A stretch of 64,000 bases of DNA, taken from Planctomycetota bacterium (GTDB taxonomy: Bacteria; Planctomycetota; Phycisphaerae; Tepidisphaerales; Tepidisphaeraceae). Below are positions 44,301 through 54,159 of this stretch, in pieces. Where the stretch lies: assembly GCA_026693085.1 (NCBI GenBank), contig JAPLNB010000147.1:1-64000 (forward strand). Direction: 5' to 3'. Numbering within the stretch: the stretch's first letter is position 1; each line of letters begins with the position of its first letter. The notes below the pieces were generated by a model, which worked only from the letters and a program-made list of their open reading frames with translations, searched no databases and was not told the DNA's origin. Position numbers and translations under genes: made by a program.

Positions 44301-46385
44301 TTATTTCGCCCGCGGCTCCACCCCCAGCAAATGCCGCACAAAAAAATCCTGCCGCCGCCGCTGCCCATACGGGCTCTCGCACGATCCATGCCCCGATCCC
44401 GCCATCACCAGCAGGTCAAAATCTTTGTTCGCCTTGATCAACGCATTCACCACCTGCATCGTCGACGCCGGATCAACATTCTGATCCATCTCCCCAACCA
44501 CCAGCATCAGTTTCCCCTGCAGCCGATGCGCCTGCGTCACATTCGACTGCTCCGCATAGTGCGGCCCGATCGGCCAACCCATCCACAGCTCGTTCCACCA
44601 GATTTTGTCCATCCGGTTGTCATGGCAGCCGCAATCCGACACCGCCGCATGATAAAAATCCCCATGCGCCAGCACCGCCCGCGTCGCACTCTGCCCGCCT
44701 GCCGATCCCCCATAGATGCCCACGTGGTTCAGATCCATATACGGATACTTCGCCGCCGCCGCCCTGATCCACAGAATCCGATCCGGCAAACCACTGTCTC
44801 CAAGGTTCCTCCAACACACATCATGGAATCTCTTCGACCGGCTCGACGTCCCCATCCCGTCGATCTGCACCAGGATGAACCCCAACTCCGCCATCACCTG
44901 CGACGAATGCATCGGCCGAAATGACTTCGGCACAAACGCCCCCTGCGGCCCCGCGTAAATCTGCTCAATCACCGGATATTTCCGATTCGGATCGAAGTGG
45001 GTGGGCCGGAAAATGACGCCATGGATGTCCGTGACCCCATCTCGCCCCTTCGCCACAAATCGCTCCGGAACCTGCCACCCCACCTTCAACAACTCCGACC
45101 AATCCGCCTTCTCCAGCACACAAATCAGTTTCCCATCCTCGCTCCGCCGCAGCTCCATCACCGGCGGCAAATCCACCCGCGACCACGTATCAATAAAAAA
45201 CCTCCGGTCCGGCGAAAACTGAACCGAGTGCGTCCCATCCCCTTCCGTCAAAAGGGTCAGCCCGCTGCCATCAAAATTCACTCGGCAATAATGAACCAAA
45301 TACGGGTCCTGCCCCGCCCGAATGCCCCCCGCCCGGAACCAGATCCGCTTCTTCTGCTCATCCACCAGATCCACCCGCAGAACCACCCACTCGCCCTTCG
45401 TGATCTGATTCTTCACGCTCCCGCTCTTTGCATCGTACAGGTACAAATGGTTCCACCCATCCCGCTCCGACATCCAGATGATCTCACCCGTCTGCTCCAC
45501 GTTCCGCATGAAAAACTTCCCCGCATAGTCGATGAACGTCTGGCTCAGCTCGTCGATGATCGGCCTGGCCCTGCCGCTCACCGCATCCACCGCGACCACG
45601 CGCAGCACCTGGTGCCCACGCTGATTGTACAAAAACGTGAATCGCGATGAGTCCCGCTCCCACCGAACCTCGTCCACGCTCCATGGATTCCCAAACAGTT
45701 CGTCGTTCACCTCGATCTGCTTCGCATTCGCCACATCGAACAAATGCGGCTTGCTCTGCGGAATCCGATCCCCAGGCTTCAAATAATCATACGAGTGCAG
45801 CTTCGGCTGCAACTGGTCCTTCGGCGATGATTCCACGTAGTAAACCTTCCGCTCATCGCCCTTCTTCGTACGCAGCACCACAAGCCTCGCCGAATCCGGC
45901 GACCAGTAAAACGGACCGCCATATGCGTCCTCGACCGTCCCGTCCGTGCTGAACGCCAACTCCTTCCCATCCGCCACCTGCCGAACGTACACATTGTTGT
46001 TCTTGATAAACGCGAGCCATTTGCCGTCCGGCGACAGGTCTCGCCCACGCTCGCCTCTTCGCCCTCGCCGCTCCACAGGCGTCGTCGTCGGCTGCGTCGT
46101 CGCCGCCGGCAGCTTCGAAGCGTCCGCCACGATCTGCCGAACCCCCTTCTCTGCATCCACCAGGACCAACTCCTGACCGCCGCCACCCAACTCGTTGCGG
46201 TACCAGAACTGCACCCCATCCGCCGCCCATCGCGGCTCCACACGCGTCCGGCCAACCTTGCCGTTCGTCAAATCGCGCAGCTTGTTCGCCCGCTCATAGT
46301 CCGCGCGCGTCCCCTGCGCATGAACAGATCCAACACACGCATGCAATACAAACAACAGCACCCAGCCCGCATGTCTGACCGTCAT
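44301..46385 (-). CDS. Prolyl oligopeptidase/DPP-IV family (S9B) serine peptidase
   Basis: The 694-residue secreted peptidase has a signal peptide (AGWVLLFVLHACVGSVHA) and an N-terminal beta-propeller (~40-430) with SPDGKWLAFIKNNNVYV- and WSPDSARLVVLRTKK-type blades. The C-terminal alpha/beta-hydrolase carries the catalytic Ser in GIYGGSAGG, Asp in GEMDQNVDPAST and His in GSGHGSCESPYG. Its start overlaps the metallopeptidase gene by four bases, so it is the third gene of an operon with GH127. Confidence 0.9.
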   Translation of the reverse strand: MTVRHAGWVLLFVLHACVGSVHAQGTRADYERANKLRDLTNGKVGRTRVEPRWAADGVQFWYRNELGGGGQELVLVDAEKGVRQIVADASKLPAATTQPTTTPVERRGRRGERGRDLSPDGKWLAFIKNNNVYVRQVADGKELAFSTDGTVEDAYGGPFYWSPDSARLVVLRTKKGDERKVYYVESSPKDQLQPKLHSYDYLKPGDRIPQSKPHLFDVANAKQIEVNDELFGNPWSVDEVRWERDSSRFTFLYNQRGHQVLRVVAVDAVSGRARPIIDELSQTFIDYAGKFFMRNVEQTGEIIWMSERDGWNHLYLYDAKSGSVKNQITKGEWVVLRVDLVDEQKKRIWFRAGGIRAGQDPYLVHYCRVNFDGSGLTLLTEGDGTHSVQFSPDRRFFIDTWSRVDLPPVMELRRSEDGKLICVLEKADWSELLKVGWQVPERFVAKGRDGVTDIHGVIFRPTHFDPNRKYPVIEQIYAGPQGAFVPKSFRPMHSSQVMAELGFILVQIDGMGTSSRSKRFHDVCWRNLGDSGLPDRILWIRAAAAKYPYMDLNHVGIYGGSAGGQSATRAVLAHGDFYHAAVSDCGCHDNRMDKIWWNELWMGWPIGPHYAEQSNVTQAHRLQGKLMLVVGEMDQNVDPASTMQVVNALIKANKDFDLLVMAGSGHGSCESPYGQRRRQDFFVRHLLGVEPRAK

Positions 46386-47179
46386 TTTCCGGTTCCCTTC
46401 ATACTCGGGACATCCATCTTGCCGCTATAAAAATCCTCGAACAGCGCGCACGCCTCCGCGTCGTACTCCCGCAACCCCTCCCGCCCATTGCCGGGCTTCC
46501 TGCCCTTCATGTGCAGGTCTCCGTGCGTGCCGAAATACCACATCGTCAGCTCCGCGAAGAACTCGTGGTCATTGCTCCCCGCATACGAATCCACCCACAG
46601 CCCCTTCTCCATCGACCGCTTCATCTGCTCCCGAAACCGCTGCCGCATGGCCCGCGGAATACCACTGCCATAGATGCAATGCGCAAACTCATGCACGCAG
46701 ATATCCCGCCCCCGGTACCGATCCTTCTCCAATCGCAGCAGATTCTCCTCGCCACACGAAACCAGAATGCCCCCAAGCCCCCGCGTCCGTTCATCCACGG
46801 TCAGATTCCCATCAAATGGCTTGCCCTTCAGGTGCCGATGCTCCGGCAGATCACTGGTCACCTGATCCTTCCCGATAATATGCAACTCCGCCCCCGCCGC
46901 CCGCAGGTTCTCCCGCACCGTCGGCAGCTTTTCCATCATCATCCCCAATCGCTGCCGTCCCTGCACGAACGCCTCATCCGCCACATCCCCATGCGCCTTG
47001 ATCGGAATCCCCTCATAGTCAAACAGCTTCGCGTAAAACCCCTTCTCCGGCGGATCGATGCGGCGAATCGCCGGCTGAGTCCCCGGCGGATCAGCCCCCC
47101 GTGTCCAGACCGCCAACACCAGAACCAACCCCACCTCAACCCACCCACGCACTCGCCTCACATTCCTCTCCATCACCAT
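46382..47179 (-). CDS. Secreted HExxH zinc metallopeptidase-like protein
   Basis: The 265-residue protein has a signal-like N-terminus (WVEVGLVLVLAVWTRGA) and DICVHEFAHCIYGSG with the HEFAH zinc motif near ~165, followed by SNDHEFFAELTMWYFGTHGDL, where a Glu could be the third ligand (gluzincin-like). Start ATG 47179 follows GGAGGAAGG. It lies between a GH127 gene and the S9 peptidase gene, overlapping the latter by four bases. The substrate is unknown. Confidence 0.75.
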   Translation of the reverse strand: MVMERNVRRVRGWVEVGLVLVLAVWTRGADPPGTQPAIRRIDPPEKGFYAKLFDYEGIPIKAHGDVADEAFVQGRQRLGMMMEKLPTVRENLRAAGAELHIIGKDQVTSDLPEHRHLKGKPFDGNLTVDERTRGLGGILVSCGEENLLRLEKDRYRGRDICVHEFAHCIYGSGIPRAMRQRFREQMKRSMEKGLWVDSYAGSNDHEFFAELTMWYFGTHGDLHMKGRKPGNGREGLREYDAEACALFEDFYSGKMDVPSMKGTGK

Positions 47180-47234
47180 CTGCCTTCCTCCCAACTGACC
47201 CCTGACCCCTGCCCCTGACCCCTCTGGCAAACCC

Positions 47235-49625
47235 TTACTCTTTCTTCATCACCCGCGCGCCAAACACCCCGCCCGCCCAGCCATTCGGCTGCGCCGAAAA
47301 CTTCACCGTCATCTTCTGCTTCCCCTTAAGCATCTCCGCCGGTATCGCATACACCTCGTCATAGAACTGGTTCGGCTTGTTGTTCGCCAGCCTCTGCGTC
47401 GCCAGCTTCTGCCCGTCAATCATCACATCAAACACCCGCCCCGCGTCGCTCCCCCAATACGTCACCCAAAGCTCCTGCGCCCCCTCAGCCAGCACCTTCA
47501 TCTCCCACTGGAACGACCCGCCGTCCGTGGCGTGACGGTACTTTCGATCGCCAAAATCACCGGATGACGTATTCTCCCCTTTGAGCTTGTGGTCCCGCTC
47601 GTTCTGCTCAAATCCTGGATTCACCACGTCCACCGTCCGCGCCTCAAGCGCCTTCTCTCTCACCATCTGTGCCTGATACGCCTGCTGCTTCGCCTGCCAT
47701 TGCTCCGGCGTAAACGAGTCAAAGTAAACCATGTACCGCCGCCCCCCGTGCATCTTGTAGAACGGCTCCAGCGTCACGCTGTCCCCACCGCTCACCCCGG
47801 GAATCCGAAACACATCCGCCGGCCCCGCAAACGTCGACGCCTTCCCCGCCACCGGCTTCAGGATCCCCGGCGGTACTCCACGTGGCGCAGATTGCGGCGA
47901 TGGCCACAGGACCTTGCCCTGCTCTGCCACGATTGCCGGGAACGGCTTCTTCGTATCCACCTGCGCGCTCAGCACCAGCGGCCCATGCATGAACGCAAAC
48001 CGCTTCGGATTGTCCTTGAATCCCTCCGTCCGCAGCCCAAACGGCATCACAACCTCAACCACATCGTCCGTCTTCCATGTCCGCGCGATCGAAACATAGC
48101 TGCCCGGCTGCCCCACATCGCTCTGCTTCTGCCCATTCACCCGAATCTCAAATCCCGCCGTCAATCCCGCCGTCGCCCAGTACGGCCGGCGAACGCTCAC
48201 GCTCAGCTCCGTCGCCTTCTCACACGCAAACACCAGCTTTGTCCCCTGCTCTTCCGGATAGTTCGTCTCCTGCCGCACCTTCACCCCCTTCGCCTTCCAG
48301 TTCAATTCAGACGCAATGAACAGATTCACCCAAAGCGTCTTCCCGCCATCGTGGAAGTAAATACTGTCCCCATATTTCGCGTGATTCTCCACGCCCGTCC
48401 CCGTGCAGCACCAGAACGCGTTCAACCGCCCGCCATAGACCTTGTGCGACCCCGACCGCAGCGGCACGTAGTAGCACGTCATCCCATCTTCCGGATTTTG
48501 CGAAGACAAAATGTGGTTGTACAACGCCCGCTCATAATAATCCGCGTACTCCGCCTTCGGCTCCCACGCATACAAATGCCGCGTCAGCTTCAGCACGTTG
48601 TACGTATTGCACGTCTCCGTCGTGCTCGGCCCCAACGCCTCCGACAGCCTTTCCTTGGCTGAAAACATCTCCCCATCACTATGCCCCCCGATCACATACG
48701 ACCGCTCATTCACCACCGTATCCCAGAAAAAGATCGACGCCGTCTTCAACGGCTCCTCGCCCGTCAACTCATACTGCACCGCCGTCCCCACAAACTTCGG
48801 AATCTGCGTATTCGCGTGCAGCCCGGTGAGCTTGTCCTGCTTCTGCATGGCCGGCCCGATCACCGCCATATGGTTGAACCGCTTTGAGATTGCCAGATAC
48901 TTCGCCTCCCCCGTCAACGCATACAAATTCGCCAGCGTCTCATTCATTCCCCCATGCTCGATCCCCAGCATCCGCTGCATCTGCTCATCCGTCAGTTTGC
49001 TGTTCCGTGCGATGACCCAGTCGGCGAACTTCTTGCACACCTCCAGCGCCTGCGGGTTGTCGCAGTAAACGTACATGTCCTCCAACCCCGCGTAGATCTT
49101 GTGCAACGTGTAATACGGGGCCCACACCTGCTTCCTCGCCTCCGCACGATCGAAGAACTCCTCCGGATACGCGCTCAAATACCCATTCCCCATCTTCGCC
49201 TGGCACTCCGCCAGCCCCTTCACCACCGCAGTCCCCTTCGCCTTCACCTGCTCATTTCCCGTGCTCGCATACATCAGCGCGCACGCCGTCAAATAATGCC
49301 CCACAAAATGCCCCCGCAATTCGCCCTTTGGCTCCTCCCATCCCCCCAACGGTTTCGCATTCGACGCAATCCCCGCATTTACCCTGAAATTGTGCAAAAG
49401 CTGATCCACGTCCAGCGACAGCAGGTATTTCTCATCCAACTCCATCGCATGCTTGAATGGCCCATCCAGCAGCTTTACATCCTGCAACGCGAACCCCTCC
49501 GCCCGGATCGGCACCACCGGACTTACCTTGTTCTTGCCGCTCGCTTCCGCCGCGCTACTCTGCGATGCACAACCCATAGCCAAGAACACGCCGATTACTG
49601 CCAGAAATTCGGGGAGGTGTTTCAT
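47235..49625 (-). CDS. GH127-like beta-L-arabinofuranosidase (DUF1680)
   Basis: The 796-residue lipoprotein (lipobox-like LAMGCAS) has the GH127 (alpha/alpha)6 barrel: LRGHFVGHYLTACALMYASTG, APYYTLHKIYAGLEDMY, ETCNTYNVLKLTRHLYAWEP, NHILSSQNPEDGMTCYYVPLRSG and AFWCCTGTGVENHAKYGDSIYF. The Glu and Cys of the ETCNTYN and CCTGTG motifs form the Zn-thiolate catalytic site in characterised members. It removes arabinofuranose from plant glycans. It leads the three-gene operon. Confidence 0.9.
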   Translation of the reverse strand: MKHLPEFLAVIGVFLAMGCASQSSAAEASGKNKVSPVVPIRAEGFALQDVKLLDGPFKHAMELDEKYLLSLDVDQLLHNFRVNAGIASNAKPLGGWEEPKGELRGHFVGHYLTACALMYASTGNEQVKAKGTAVVKGLAECQAKMGNGYLSAYPEEFFDRAEARKQVWAPYYTLHKIYAGLEDMYVYCDNPQALEVCKKFADWVIARNSKLTDEQMQRMLGIEHGGMNETLANLYALTGEAKYLAISKRFNHMAVIGPAMQKQDKLTGLHANTQIPKFVGTAVQYELTGEEPLKTASIFFWDTVVNERSYVIGGHSDGEMFSAKERLSEALGPSTTETCNTYNVLKLTRHLYAWEPKAEYADYYERALYNHILSSQNPEDGMTCYYVPLRSGSHKVYGGRLNAFWCCTGTGVENHAKYGDSIYFHDGGKTLWVNLFIASELNWKAKGVKVRQETNYPEEQGTKLVFACEKATELSVSVRRPYWATAGLTAGFEIRVNGQKQSDVGQPGSYVSIARTWKTDDVVEVVMPFGLRTEGFKDNPKRFAFMHGPLVLSAQVDTKKPFPAIVAEQGKVLWPSPQSAPRGVPPGILKPVAGKASTFAGPADVFRIPGVSGGDSVTLEPFYKMHGGRRYMVYFDSFTPEQWQAKQQAYQAQMVREKALEARTVDVVNPGFEQNERDHKLKGENTSSGDFGDRKYRHATDGGSFQWEMKVLAEGAQELWVTYWGSDAGRVFDVMIDGQKLATQRLANNKPNQFYDEVYAIPAEMLKGKQKMTVKFSAQPNGWAGGVFGARVMKKE

Positions 49626-50072
49626 ATGCTTCTTCGCCTTCCTTCTAAGTTGACGGACCGATGACGATTCTGCTCAAATCGCTGGCCATTGTCCAGTATG
49701 ATCCGCGTTGCGTGCGTTGTTTCAAGCCGATCCAGAAGACCAACCATGACCCTCAAGCTCGTCGCATCCGCCGCTGTCCTCGCGCCCGCCCGATAGGGGC
49801 GGACCCATCGAGGTGCAGTCAGCATCGGGTTGCGTTAGGTATTGAACGGGACAATCGGTCCGTCATCGGGCTTCCGCGCATTGATGAAGCAGTGGTGAAA
49901 TGTGAATCAGTGGCTAACATGAGTCCCCAGTTTCAGGCTCTTTGAACGCCAGGCACCCCGGGAAGAGAGACGGCCATGAGCATGATCGGGCTTGTCCGTA
50001 CGACCACGCCGAAAATGGCCGGGACGCAGAACTCAAAACTTCCGCAAAACGGCGGAGAGAACGGAGCAAGGT
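49626..50072. other. Divergent intergenic region, 447 bp
   Basis: It separates the divergent GH127 operon and the Gfo/Idh gene. A 16-codon frame at 49746 begins like a signal peptide (MTLKLVASAAVLAPAR) and stops at TAG, possibly the remnant of an exported protein. I see no other gene; regulatory sites for both flanks probably lie here. Confidence 0.4.
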
Positions 50073-51362
50073 ATGCAACGGATAACACGACGTCGTTTCA
50101 TCGGGGGAGCTTCCGCCGTGGCCGGCTCAGCGCTGGTCTTTCCATCCATCGTCCCGTCTTCGGTGTTCGGCGCCAGCGCCCCGAGCCGGCGAGCGACGCT
50201 GGGGCATATCGGGTTGGGCGGCCAGGGCGGTGGCCTGCTGCAGGGATTCCTTGGCGTCACGCAAAGCCAGAGCGTTGCCGTCTGCGATCCGATCAAGGAG
50301 CGGCGAGAAGGGACGGTAAAGGCGATTGACAGCTACTATGCCGCCGAACGCGATCAGGGCACCTACAAAGGCTGCCAAGCCTTTAACGACTTCCGGGAAC
50401 TGCTCGCCCGCAAGGACATCGACGCCGTGGTGGTCGCTACGCCGGACCATTGGCATGTTCCCATTGCGATGGCGGCCGTGCGCGCGGGCAAAGACGTATA
50501 CGTGGAGAAGCCGCTGGGGATCAGTATGGAACAGGACAAGGCCATGCGCGCCGCCGTGCGTCGCCATGCCGCGATCTTCCAGTACGGCACCCAGCAGCGA
50601 TCGTTCAACCAGCACTGCGGCTTTGCCTGCGAGCTGGTCCGCAATGGCTACATCGGGGAACTGAAGGCGATCCATGTCGTGGCGCCGAATGGCGAAACCG
50701 GCGGCATCCCCACGCTCCAACCGGTGCCGGCGGGCTTGGACTACGATCTCTGGCTCGGCCCGGCGCCGGTCGCACCCTATACCCACGACCGCGTGTTCGG
50801 CGTCGGGCGATGGCACATCTACGATTATGCCCTGGGCTTCATTGCCGGCTGGGGCGCTCATCCGCTGGACATCGCCCACTGGGGCTATCCGCACATTCCC
50901 GTCCAGTACGCGGGCACCGGCCGGATCCCCACCGAAGGGCTCTTTGATACAGTCGTGGACTGGGACATTCGCGGCCGATATGCCACCGGGATCGAGTTCA
51001 CGATGAAAACCGGTGGCGACAAGACGACCTTTGTCGGGACCAAGGGCTGGGTGGCCGCCTCACGCGGTGGAATCGCAGCGGAACCGGCTTCGCTGCTGAA
51101 GGTGGCGATCAAGCCCGACGAGGTTCGCCTGCTCCAGAACAAGCATCATTATCGCGATTTTGCCGATTGCGTGCTGACCCGTCGTACGCCGGTCAGCAAC
51201 ATTGACTCGGCCGTGCAGTCCGATTTCATCAGCCATCTGGGCGACATCGCCATTCGCACCGGCCGCAAGATCAATTGGGACCCGGCCAAGGAAACGATCG
51301 TTGGCGACGAGGCGGCGGCCCGTATGATGGGCAGAGCGATGCGCCAACCCTGGACCCTGTGA
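50073..51362 (+). CDS. Gfo/Idh/MocA-family oxidoreductase with Tat signal
   Basis: The 429-residue protein starts with a twin-arginine signal (ITRRRFIGGASAVAGSALVFPS), so it is exported folded. A Rossmann GHIGLGGQGGG loop follows, then VVVATPDHWHVPIAMAAVRAGKDVYVEKPLGIS with the family's Glu-Lys-Pro catalytic motif, and GWGAHPLDIAHWG. It oxidises or reduces sugar derivatives with NAD(P). ATG 50073 preserves the Tat motif at residues 4-8. Divergent from the GH127 operon, so a role in the same saccharide pathway is inferred. Confidence 0.9.
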   Translation: MQRITRRRFIGGASAVAGSALVFPSIVPSSVFGASAPSRRATLGHIGLGGQGGGLLQGFLGVTQSQSVAVCDPIKERREGTVKAIDSYYAAERDQGTYKGCQAFNDFRELLARKDIDAVVVATPDHWHVPIAMAAVRAGKDVYVEKPLGISMEQDKAMRAAVRRHAAIFQYGTQQRSFNQHCGFACELVRNGYIGELKAIHVVAPNGETGGIPTLQPVPAGLDYDLWLGPAPVAPYTHDRVFGVGRWHIYDYALGFIAGWGAHPLDIAHWGYPHIPVQYAGTGRIPTEGLFDTVVDWDIRGRYATGIEFTMKTGGDKTTFVGTKGWVAASRGGIAAEPASLLKVAIKPDEVRLLQNKHHYRDFADCVLTRRTPVSNIDSAVQSDFISHLGDIAIRTGRKINWDPAKETIVGDEAAARMMGRAMRQPWTL

Positions 51363-51406
51363 GGCCAACCTGTCAGCTCACCGGCGGACCACAAGGCTGC
51401 CCCGCT

Positions 51407-52345
51407 TCAGTGCATTTCGGCGGCGACGGTGCCGATGGCTTTGGTGTAGTAGTGGAAATGAACGTTGGGGTGATCGGCCAGCAAGGACATTGGGGTGGAG
51501 GTGTCCGGGAGGTGTTTGGAGATCATGAGGGCGGTGAGGCGGAGGCCGAAAGGGTTGTCGTGGGTGCCGGGGTGCCAGATGGAGACGCGATCGGCTTTCC
51601 AGGTTTCGACGGGGCCTACGGAGCAGGCGCGGGAGGGGACTTGGGGGACGTAACCGCCGCCGGACGTGCGGGCGTTTTGGATCACCGTCATGGGGTGCAG
51701 ATCAACGACTCTTGTCGTTAGTTTGCGGTACTCTTCCGGCGGTGGGGGGGTGTTTCTGTACTTGCCGGTTCGTTTTGGGGGGTCGTTGAAGGCCCAGTGC
51801 TTCACTTCCCCTTGGCCGCCTTGCATGATGAGGCAACGGACTGGGTCGTAGGACTTGGAGTAGGCGGCGAGGTCGCCGGCGGGGAAGTGGATGTTCTGTG
51901 GCGGCATCACGAGCTTGCTATCGATACGGTTGAAGCAGAGATCCATGTCGGCTTTGGCGAACGAGAGGGGATGAGTGGTGGAGACGGGTTGGCTGTCGGG
52001 GCCGACCCATTCGTCCATGCCCCAGAAGTGGGCGTCGAGTTTCTGGAGGTCCAGTTCGAGCGAGTTGACGATGCGGGCCACGAGGGGGAGCTGTTCGGTG
52101 GGGCCGATGGGGCCACAGATGCCGCCGGGGTTGTCGGGCGTGGATTGGCCCCACGCTTCGATGTATTCGAGTGCTTCGGCGAGGTAGAAATCCTCGAGGG
52201 TCTCGTAGAAGTGGGTTTGGAAGCCGGGGCGGGAGAGCTCTTTAAGGTCTTTGGGGGTGAGTTTGGCCGCGTCTTCGAGGAGTTCAATGTCCAAGGTGGT
52301 GTAATCCCACCAATCGGGGGCGACTTTGCTGATGGCGCGGGGCAC
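51407..52345 (-). CDS. Glucosamine-6-phosphate deaminase-like protein
   Basis: The 312-residue NagB/SIS-like protein reads [38 protein letters not shown] (Asp-Glu catalytic region), [13 protein letters not shown] and [46 protein letters not shown]. It would convert an amino-sugar phosphate to ketose and ammonia. GTG 52345 follows GAGGAG. It directly follows the PIG-L gene, a pairing that suggests deacetylation then deamination of GlcNAc-type substrates. Confidence 0.8.
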   Translation of the reverse strand: MPRAISKVAPDWWDYTTLDIELLEDAAKLTPKDLKELSRPGFQTHFYETLEDFYLAEALEYIEAWGQSTPDNPGGICGPIGPTEQLPLVARIVNSLELDLQKLDAHFWGMDEWVGPDSQPVSTTHPLSFAKADMDLCFNRIDSKLVMPPQNIHFPAGDLAAYSKSYDPVRCLIMQGGQGEVKHWAFNDPPKRTGKYRNTPPPPEEYRKLTTRVVDLHPMTVIQNARTSGGGYVPQVPSRACSVGPVETWKADRVSIWHPGTHDNPFGLRLTALMISKHLPDTSTPMSLLADHPNVHFHYYTKAIGTVAAEMH

Positions 52346-52357
52346 GCGTGCTCCTCT

Positions 52358-52385
52358 ATCAGTTGTCAGTTGCCAGTTGCCAGAG
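52358..52385. repeat. GTCAGTTG-type octamer repeat at PIG-L/deaminase junction
   Basis: Three near-identical units (CAGTTGTC, CAGTTGCC, CAGTTGCC) sit in tandem. They encode the last residues and the stop of the PIG-L gene (LATGN) and set its spacing to the deaminase start. The same unit recurs at 60073-60115, and single or paired units at about 38269-38290. Confidence 0.7.
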
Positions 52386-53057
52386 GGAAGAGGGTGGCCA
52401 GGAGGTCATCGGCAGGGTAGGCGTGGCCGCGGTGTTGGGTGAAGGCCTCGGCGTATTGGGTGTTGATGTGTTTTCCTCTTGTGGCGTCGTGGCGTTTCAT
52501 CGATTCGATATATTCGTCCATGCCGTGGTGGGCGCGGAGCCATTCACGTTGCGAGGCGTGGCAGGCGAGCATTTGGGATTTGAGTTGGGCGACGGGGGTG
52601 ATGTCGATGAGTGTGGTGGGGCGGATTGGGGCAGTCGCCGGAAGGGGGAGGCATTGGGGGCGCCGTAGAGAAAGCTGGCGGCGCGGGCGAGGGCGGCGGT
52701 CATCTCGTGGTCCATCATGTAGTCTTTGAGAGGATGCGTCAAGACGAGCGACGGAGCGATCTGGCGGAAGAGGTCGATGGATTTGTGGAGGGCCGGTTGG
52801 TCGTAGACGACGAAGCCGTCGCGTTCGTCGAGGCAGTGGTAGGTGGCGTTGATGAGGGCGGCGGCTTTGCGGGCTTCGTTGGTGCGGATGGAGGCGATGT
52901 CGTGGGGCGTGTGGGTCATGGTGCCACAGTCGCCGGGGGTGACGGTCGCGATGTGGATGGTGTAGCCGAGGCGGGAGAGGAGGATGAGGACGCCGCCGCA
53001 GGCGAATTCGGCGTCGTCGGGGTGGGCCATGAAAGCGAGGGCGGTTTTGTTGCTCAT
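52366..53057 (-). CDS. PIG-L family deacetylase with apparent 1-nt frameshift
   Basis: The N-terminal frame (53057 to about 52640) carries [13 protein letters not shown] (Zn-binding HPDD), [16 protein letters not shown] and DHEMTAAL, then loses sense after [10 protein letters not shown]. The expected C-terminus ([26 protein letters not shown], ending [10 protein letters not shown]) lies in another frame that ends at 52366. One added C in the C5 run at 52644-52648 restores a single ~230-residue protein. This is either a sequencing error or a genuine slip site. PIG-L enzymes deacetylate GlcNAc moieties. Downstream is a NagB-like deaminase. Confidence 0.75.
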
Positions 53058-53174
53058 AGGTGAAGAGTCGTTGGACCGGAGAGCAGATTAGCGGATGGAG
53101 GGGCTGTGGACAAGGGGAGGGTTCAGGGTTTGGGGTTCGGGTGGGAGATGTGTGCAGCAGCGAGCATCAAAGAA

Positions 53175-53208
53175 GGGCATCCTTTTCCGTTGCGGGGAAA
53201 GGATGCCC
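53175..53208 (-). terminator. Terminator after PEP-CTERM gene
   Basis: Read on the minus strand, an 11-bp stem (53198-53208 with 53175-53185) closes a 12-nt loop and is followed by TTCTTTG, 25 bp past the stop. Confidence 0.75.
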
Positions 53209-53232
53209 GGTTAGCAAACTTGGCGAGGTTGA

Positions 53233-54159
53233 TCAGGCGGCCCGTTTGCGGATCAGTCGGATGACGGGGGCGGTAGCGAGGAGTGCCAGGCCGGACCAGA
53301 GGGCTGGGGGCAGGGGGATGGGGCTTTCGGAGACGGCCAGGTGGATCCAGCCGCCGGCGACGCCGTAGTTGGTTTCGAGGCGGCCGCTGATGGGGTCTTG
53401 CCAGAGGAAGCTAATGCCCTTGGCGCCAGTCAAGGGGTCAATGTAGTCGATGGTGGCGTTTTCGCCTCGTTGAATGACGCCGTCGGAGCCGTCGGTGCCG
53501 TCGGCTTTAATGGCGTCTCTCCAGTGGAAGCTGGCGAGGGTGAGCATGTGCCCGACATCAGTGGAGCCGAAGTACTGCAGACCGATCTCAACGTCTTCGC
53601 AGGAAACGAGTTCGTTCCAGAGGAATTGCCAAGTCGGGTTCATCTGATTGACCCAGGCAGGCTTGGCGATGGCTTGGCCATTGCGCTGAACGTTCCAGCC
53701 GAAGGAGTTCTGAGCTTCGTAGACGGTCAGGCCGGGGGCGTTTTGCTCGAGGTAGAGCCATTTGCCGTAGATGAAGTCGTCGTTAAAGGTTCCGCCGTTG
53801 GCGATCGTGTTCATGAAGGGGGCGGTGCCGAGAGTCTGGACGGCGGCGATCATGCCGGCCGGGGGGTTGTTGGGGTTGACGAGCTTGTTGTCGTAGATGG
53901 TGGGGTACTTGTTCTGAAGGTAGACGAAAGAGTTGACGGCGGCAATGGGCGCGCAGGCCACGTTGCCCCAACCGGGGACCAAATTCTGGTTCAATGTGCC
54001 GTACAGGACGTGGTTGGGGTCCTTGTCGATATTGTACTCGGAAACCGCGCCAGCGTAGGCAGATGTGGCCAATCCAACGAAGGCCAGCGCCCATGCCAGA
54101 ACCGGGGAAGCTCTGGTACTCTGCGTGCGGACGGTAAATGGAGCATTTGCGTGTCTCAT
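53233..54159 (-). CDS. PEP-CTERM-type exported protein with C39-like peptidase features
   Basis: The 308-residue protein has a signal peptide (VLAWALAFVGLATSAYAG) and a sorting tail: IPLPPALWSG, a hydrophobic helix, then RLIRKRAA. This tail is the PEP-CTERM/exosortase pattern in a variant lacking a strict PEP. The middle has WGNVACAPIAAVNSFVYLQ (a Cys in the GxCAPxA context of papain/C39 folds) and DVGHMLTLASFHW (His). The peptidase assignment is by motif only. ATG 54159 follows GGAGAA. A processing exosortase is not in the window. Confidence 0.75.
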   Translation of the reverse strand: MRHANAPFTVRTQSTRASPVLAWALAFVGLATSAYAGAVSEYNIDKDPNHVLYGTLNQNLVPGWGNVACAPIAAVNSFVYLQNKYPTIYDNKLVNPNNPPAGMIAAVQTLGTAPFMNTIANGGTFNDDFIYGKWLYLEQNAPGLTVYEAQNSFGWNVQRNGQAIAKPAWVNQMNPTWQFLWNELVSCEDVEIGLQYFGSTDVGHMLTLASFHWRDAIKADGTDGSDGVIQRGENATIDYIDPLTGAKGISFLWQDPISGRLETNYGVAGGWIHLAVSESPIPLPPALWSGLALLATAPVIRLIRKRAA

